From: Parachlorella kessleri
Lineage: Eukaryota; Chlorophyta; Trebouxiophyceae; Chlorellales; Chlorellaceae
Assembly (NCBI GenBank): GCA_001598975.1
Contig: BBXU01002209.1
Span: 1 to 64,000, forward strand
Length of the DNA stretch: 64,000 nucleotides
Direction of reading: 5' to 3'
Every line of letters starts with the position of its first letter. Position 1 is the stretch's first letter. The notes below the pieces were generated by a model, which was not told the origin of the DNA, did not search any database, and saw only the letters and a program-made list of their open reading frames with translations. A program made the translations under genes and the position numbers. Positions 59,101-64,000 of this stretch are shown here, one piece after another.

Positions 59101-62100
59101 TGGGGGTGAGCTTGTGCCGGCCAAAGCTGCCGCCGCCGCTGCCCAAGCGACCAAGCCTGCCGGAGCCAAACTTGCCAGACCCAAAGCGGCCAGAACCAAA
59201 CTTGCCAAATCCAAAGCGCCCAGAGCCTCCCAGCCTTCTCCGTGTATCACCCGCTGCGTCACTGTCACTGCCACCGCCGTGATGGCTGTCATCCAACCCC
59301 TCCTCCCAGGCGTCATAGGAGGAGGTTTCCTGGCTGGAGCCCAGCCCGCTGCTGCTGCCAGAGTGCCGCAGCGCGCCCAGCGGGGGCGGCTGCCGCCGGG
59401 CATGCGGGGTCAGCGCCCGCATAATCGAAGACCGCCTCTCACCAGCCTTACCAGATGGCCAAGGTGAGAGACTGCTGCTGCCCGCATCATCCCCAGGCAA
59501 GAGCGGCGCTGCGGCAAAGCTGCCGCCACCCTCGGCGGCATCATCGTCGTCATCGGGGATGCCAGCAAAGCGTGCATGGCGTGACTTGGCACGCTTGCGC
59601 TTGGGAGGCGAGGGGCTATCACCGGCTGCTGCCTCCAGGGAGGTGGCGTCCCCTTCTGACTTGACGCTGACTGCATCTGTGTCATCATCGGCCTCCACAT
59701 CCTCAGCTTCCTCCACATTTCCTGCAGGACTCCAAACAGGCCCAGTCGCCAAGCGCTTGAATGGGGCTGCTGCTCTATGAGGCATGTCAGCACCTCCGCA
59801 ACGGGAGCCACACAGGCATGTGGCAGTGGGTTACAGTGAAGAACGACCACAACAACCAAAAGAGCATGCTGGGGCACACTTGGGAATAAGCAAGCCAGCA
59901 CTACAGAGGCGGCGGCATTGCTGCACCCATTCCCTGCCAAATTTGATGCCCTGCGCTTTTTGTGTTGCGCAGGCCCTCACCTAAGCAGCTGCCCACTCCT
60001 ACTAGGACCGGCGGGGAAGCTGCTAGCGGCGCGCTGCTGACTCGCCTCAGCACCCTCCTAGCTTCTGCTGGCGGCGACACCAGCGACGTGCGTTTTGGTT
60101 GAGGGCTCATTGCCTGCGCGGCCGTGGGAGAGAAGGCCTCAAAGCGCTCCACCAGGCCGCTCACATGGCCGGTGGGTACTGCCGCTGCTGTCCCCGCCCC
60201 ACGTAAGTGGAGATGTGCTGCTGCCGCCGCTCCAGCGGCTGCTGCCTCCTCTGCTGCTGCTTCGGTCGAGGCTACCCTCTGGGCTGTGGGAGGAGGGCTG
60301 GCCCCGGGTTGCTGCTGCATGTGCGGCGTGAGTGCCTTATGGGGGCTACCCTCTGCTCCAGTTCGTGGCATCAGCCCTGCCCCCAGTGCCGCAGTCGCTG
60401 CCGCCTTGGCTGGTGAAACCTGCCCCCCTGGCCTATGCATCGCAGACACAGGCCCCGCCCTGGCTGGCGCCTTCTGCCTCTGCTGCTCCTTCTGCTGCTG
60501 CGCAGCCTCCTGCCGCTGAGTAGGACGCTGTGCGGTCGCCAGCTGTGGCGGCCGCGGCCGCGGCCGCTGCTGCTGGCCGTGGCTTGGCGGTGGTGATGGG
60601 CTAGCGGCGGCACTTCGCAGTTGCTGAGGGCTGGCAGAAACCTCGGAGTCGTCCGTGCCGCCACCCATTGCGAGCACGACATTAGCCGGAGACAAGCCGC
60701 GCTGGCCCAACGGAGTGGCCACGGGGGCCCGCCTTGCCGCTGTCCCTCCCAGGGCCTGCTGAGGCTGTTGTGGGGGCTCAAGGTCGTCTGACAACGTCCC
60801 CACATTCAGCATCAGCTCTGCTGGGGACCGTAGTGGGGTCCCAGCTGCTAATGGCGGTTGGGTTGGTGGTCTTGGGAGGACAGCGACCGCAGCCGCCGAG
60901 ACCGCCTCACAGCCGTCTGAAGCACTGCCTGCCGGAAGCGACAGCAGCACATCGGGGGGGCCTGGCGATAGCAACAGTCCTGCCTTGGCTCCGGCCTGAG
61001 CGACTCCTTGCTGTTGCTTCTGTTGCAGCTCTAGCTGCGAAAGAGCGGACAGCCTGTTCTGCGCTGCCGCCGCCAACGCCGCAGCAGAGGCAGCAGCGCT
61101 GGCGGCGTCCTTTCCAGGAACGTGGGCTTTCAGCCTGAGGTCAGGCGTCCCATCGTCTTCGCTACCGCCAGGTGCAGCGGTTCCTGCCACTGCTCCTGGT
61201 GCTGCAGCAGCTGCTGCCGCATCTGGAGCCAGCCCCGTGTCCCCCTGGCTGGGCACCTGCTTCCTTGTGAACAGCCCGGCCATGAAGGACTGCTTGCTGG
61301 GCTGCACCTGCTGCGACGGCCGCTTGGAGGCTGTAGGGAGCGGCACTTCACCCTCGTTGGAAGAAGTCGTGGCGGGAGACAGGGCCGCCAGGGCAGTCTC
61401 TTTCAGCATGACAGTCAGGGAGCGCTTGAAGCGCTTGCTGGCGCCAGGGGGTGGCCCTGTTGCTGAGTCAGTGGAGGTCAGGGACGAGCTGCTGTTAAAG
61501 GAGGAGGTGGGCGCTATTCTGCGCCGGCGCCTGTACCTTCGTATTGCCCGGGCCATGGACTGTTGTAGGCCTTTGAGCCAGCCCACCAGCCAACTAATGC
61601 CGCCTGCATGCAGCATGCAATCAGCAGTTGGTGAAGCCGGGAATGGCGGTGCAGGTGCATTGCGCAGGAGCAACTTAGGTCCTTGAAAGCATCCTAACCC
61701 GACCCAGCACGATGACTGGGAGTGCAAGGGAGTGTAACCTCTGTCTCCAAAAGCTGGGCTGACTGGTTGGATGAGTGCCATATTGCTGACATCCGTCTCA
61801 TGACTTACCACCGCTGCCGCTGCGTGTGTTGTACTTCTCATAGTTTGCCTCAAAGGCACTCAGTGTAATCGCCAGAAACAGCCTGCAAGCATGCATACCT
61901 CTGGGCAGCAAGTCAGGATACCATGCCCAGCCACAAGCGTGGGTGGTGGGACCTGGTGACAGGGGTGCGCCACTCAGGGCAGCATAGAAAGTGCAGCAGG
62001 GCTATTGACAAGGTGGAAGGGGCTACACCACTGCTGTATGAGGAACAGCCGGTGCACCCCAAGCTATTCATCATTTTTTGTCCCGTCACTTACGTAAGGA

Positions 62101-63891
62101 GGGTCCACTTGCCCAGCGCCACCCAGACCACAAAGAACAGAGCGGAGGCCCACCCAGCCGAGGCTTGCACCGAAAACATGAGCTGCAAGGCAGCAACCAT
62201 GGGAAATGGGTGTTTCAACCATGAAGGTAGGGCTGCGGCACCCTCCGGGAACCCAATCGGTTTGAAAATGCACTGTGGCATATATGTATCTACGTACGCT
62301 GCAGTACGAGTGCTTTTGTATTGTGAGGGCGATGCTGGCCACTGTCATGCTGCCGCCCCTTGCTAAACCGCCTACACCACCTACCTGTCCCCAGTTCTCT
62401 AATGTCAGGGTTTGAAACACCAGCACAATGGCATTCCACACGTTGTGGAAGTTGGGGTAGTCGGGTTGCAGGTCATAGTGGCCGAATGTCTGCATGGGAA
62501 CATTTGACAGACTTCTCGGCAGTGAGATGTTGTAGATCTGTGTGTGGATCCCCTGTGCTTCTCAGCAGGCAGTATGCCTTAGTGAACGTGGTTGTGCACC
62601 CAGCATATTGCAAGGGGTGCCAGACCCAGGTCTAAGAGTGGTACAAGCGCAGCCTATGTAAACCTGCATGGCCTGCATAGTGAGGCACTCCTCACCACCA
62701 CACCGCCTCATGCACACTGCAGGAACATGGATGAACTGCCTCAACCCCCCATGCAATGCACAAACCCAAGCGCTACGCAGGGAGCTCACTTGGCAGCTAC
62801 CAGCCAGGCTGATTACTGAAGTTTGCCTCCCTGCTGCTTGCTTACCTGGAGGCCAATCACCGCAAACACAAAGATGAACAGGGTCATGAGGCCCGCAATG
62901 GCCAGGAAAGCCCCCAAGCTGGACAGCAGCACATCTGTGATGACTCGCAGGGACTGGAGGTATCGAAAGACCTGCGGCTTGGACCCAGCGGGTGAAGATC
63001 CTCAGCGTGCACGCCATGGATCAGCACATGCAGACCAGGGGATCCAGGCTGCAGAGTAGGGGATCCAGACTGCAGCTGGTGCAGGAGTCTCCCCTGAGGC
63101 CAGCGCCTAGCTTTCTCCAGGGTGCAGTGTCACAGGGGTTCCAGCATGTACGCAATGGGAGGTGTGAGGCAGCTGTATTCCCATGAGTGTGATCTGGCGG
63201 TCAAGCAGGGCATGTTGGATTCCCTCCAAACTAGCCACAGTGTACCCCCGATGTGAGACAGGTCTGTCGGGCTGCAGGTGTGGCAAAGACCCACCCACCT
63301 TGAGCACACGCAGGACTCTCAGCGAGCGGAGGATGCGGAGAGTCCTGAAGGAGCGAAGGGCCGTGCCGCTAGAGCCCATCTGCCGCCAACAGCAGGGCCA
63401 GGCAGGGAGCAGGCAACCAAGCTCAGCATGATGCCATGGCTGGGCCACTTATGGTAATACAATCCAGTTCTGGGCTGTGGTGTGTTGATGGAGCAGAGCA
63501 GTGTGACGCACGTTGTCTGACGCAGAGCAGCGCTGGGGACACACACCCAGCTGACAGTGCCCTTCACTCGGCAGCACCATAGGAAAATTGCAAAGCAGCA
63601 GCACGCCCAGCAGGCCCTCCCTGGGTGAGAGGGAGGCCCAAGTCGCCTACCCTTGCTGCCGTGGAAGCCACACCACACTGCTCCCAAGTGCCCCCAAGTG
63701 CCCAGGGCTTACCGAGATGATGAGCTCCACCAGTCCCAGCACCACAATGACAAAGTCAAAGTTGTTGAAGGGGTCGGACATGTAGGTCCAGGGCCCCAGC
63801 CCCACCAGCTTGGTGGCGGCCTCCAGGAGGAAGATGAAGGTCAGCACCCGGCTGCCTTGGTCCAGGGTCGCAGCATAGCCGGGGGACATGT
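51824..63891 (-). CDS. Voltage-gated calcium-type channel alpha subunit, repeats II-IV visible (5' end outside window)
   Basis: The pore-forming subunit of a four-repeat voltage-gated cation channel in the plasma or flagellar membrane. The first visible exon (63891) starts in S2 of one repeat, and two complete repeats follow, so this is probably II, III and IV, with repeat I beyond 64000. S4 helices carry regular Arg/Lys (RTLRILRSLRVLRVLK; FLKAFRALRAIKPLR; MMLLRTLRMFKLMRKFR). Pore loops read TLENW (near 62395), TLDGY (near 56590) and TGDDW (near 54095), giving selectivity residues E, D and D. The last S6 reads LIALNLFTTVILETFERI, followed by a CaV-type EF-hand-like segment and an IQ-like helix. 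The linker between the first two visible repeats is extremely long (58851-61856). Exons have standard GT-AG edges; the stop is TAG at 51824. Calcium selectivity is inferred from the acidic ring. Confidence 0.92.
53373..55825 (-). other. Channel repeat IV
   Basis: The exons encode FDKAMTATIVANILLLATTY (S1, near 55720-55622), ALVILECLVKLIAMG and KFDLLLTVAALVDLLTQ (S2-S3, 55352-55193), STIKKTMMLLRTLRMFKLMR (S4, 54903-54801), IVNVGALLLLFFFIYSYMG (S5, 54508-54404), FPNAMLLLFRVATGDDWAGI (pore, 54209-54078), CDPHLGECGSKYVWVYFLTF (53743-53650) and LIALNLFTTVILETFERI (S6, 53478-53376). Confidence 0.88.
56014..58614 (-). other. Channel repeat III
   Basis: The exons encode AAYYLVTLQNFDYAMMVVLL (S1, near 58600-58520), IDIGTTVVFWIEALLKIFAF (S2, 58232-58080), DFGVVVISTIVLIAESL with FLKAFRALRAIKPLR (S3-S4, 57758-57655), VTVLCALCFLIFAILG (S5, 57368-57247), LFAGLLWSCTDP (loop), NAFLTLFITATLDGYTPAMY (pore, near 56640-56565) and FAYITLVAFFVLNLYVGVVF (S6, 56290-56150). 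Confidence 0.85.
58851..61856 (-). other. Very long cytoplasmic linker between channel repeats II and III
   Basis: Two large exons give a linker of roughly 850-900 residues. The first (about 61605-59980) is rich in Ala, Pro, Gln and Ser, with a basic opening (AIRRYRRRRRIAP). The second (about 59790-58851) has an acidic cluster (VEADDDTDAVSVKSEGDA; IPDDDDDAAEGG), basic clusters (PPKRKRAKSRH) and a Gly-Phe-Arg/Lys repeat. Animal II-III linkers are generally much shorter. Confidence 0.75.
59130..59230 (-). repeat. Coding tandem repeat FGSG(R/K) in the channel linker
   Basis: The encoded protein reads GSGRFGFGKFGSGRFGSGKF and then GSGRLGRLGSGGGSFGR, five or six copies of a five-residue unit alternating Arg and Lys. 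On the DNA the period is 15 bases (CCAAACTTGCCAGA-type units on the plus strand). Confidence 0.8.
62090..63891 (-). other. Channel repeat II (partial): S2 to S6
   Basis: The exons encode VLTFIFLLEAATKLVGLG (S2), FDFVIVVLGLVELIIS (S3; first exon 63891-63713), SFRTLRILRSLRVLRVLK (S4, 63380-63299), FLAIAGLMTLFIFVFAVIGL (S5, near 62970-62848), VFQTLTLENWGQ (pore, 62490-62386) and ASALFFVVWVALGKW with LFLAITLSAFEANYEKYN (S6, with a later exon near 61890-61812). Confidence 0.85.
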
Positions 63892-64000
63892 CTGCAGGGG
63901 GGGCCAGCCAGGGGGGAGGGGTGCAGCTTGACAGGGTAGGGTGGGTGTGTCACCTTAGGGATTCCTCATCGCATCGACATGGGAGTAGACTGATAGAGCC

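Overview
This is nuclear DNA from a eukaryote. Genes are cut into many short exons by GT-AG introns (and some GC-AG introns) whose acceptors are mostly TGCAG. TGTAA-type poly(A) signals follow two of the stop codons most clearly. Coding parts are GC-rich, with long Ala/Pro/Gln/Ser tracts. The gene set (a tmcB-like PAS membrane protein, a CG-1/TIG CAMTA-family protein, a separate MoeA-type CNX1E, a four-repeat voltage-gated cation channel) suggests a green alga (Chlorophyta, probably Chlorophyceae). That placement is inference. No bacterial genes, rRNA, tRNA, CRISPR array or clear transposon was seen.

Layout: (1) 1-4103 is mostly unassigned, with scattered minus-strand exons of a possible gene (one membrane span, then coiled coil) running off the left edge. 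(2) 4104-22390 (+) is one very large tmcB-like gene: multipass membrane region, several PAS-like units, then a second membrane region. (3) 23523-27409 (+) is a coiled-coil protein with repeated RANSF motifs near its N terminus. (4) 28139-31977 (-) is CNX1E, the molybdenum insertase. (5) 32222-~35908 (-) is dolichol kinase. (6) 36627-45775 (+) is a CAMTA-family CG-1 plus TIG protein. (7) 46844-~50700 (-) is a purple acid phosphatase. (8) 51824-63891 (-) is a voltage-gated calcium-type channel alpha subunit, with repeats II-IV, EF-hand and IQ tail visible; its 5' end lies beyond the right edge.

The most notable observation is the CAMTA-family gene. Exon phases join the CG-1 and TIG exons to a strongly hydrophobic exon and then to a Ser-rich tail, with no ankyrin repeat or IQ motif seen. 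If transcripts confirm this, it would be a membrane-anchored CG-1 transcription factor. It lies about 6 kb from a Ca2+ channel gene. Gene identities rest on motifs read by eye. Many exon edges are inferred from splice signals and phase; the least certain are the 5' ends of the dolichol kinase and phosphatase genes.
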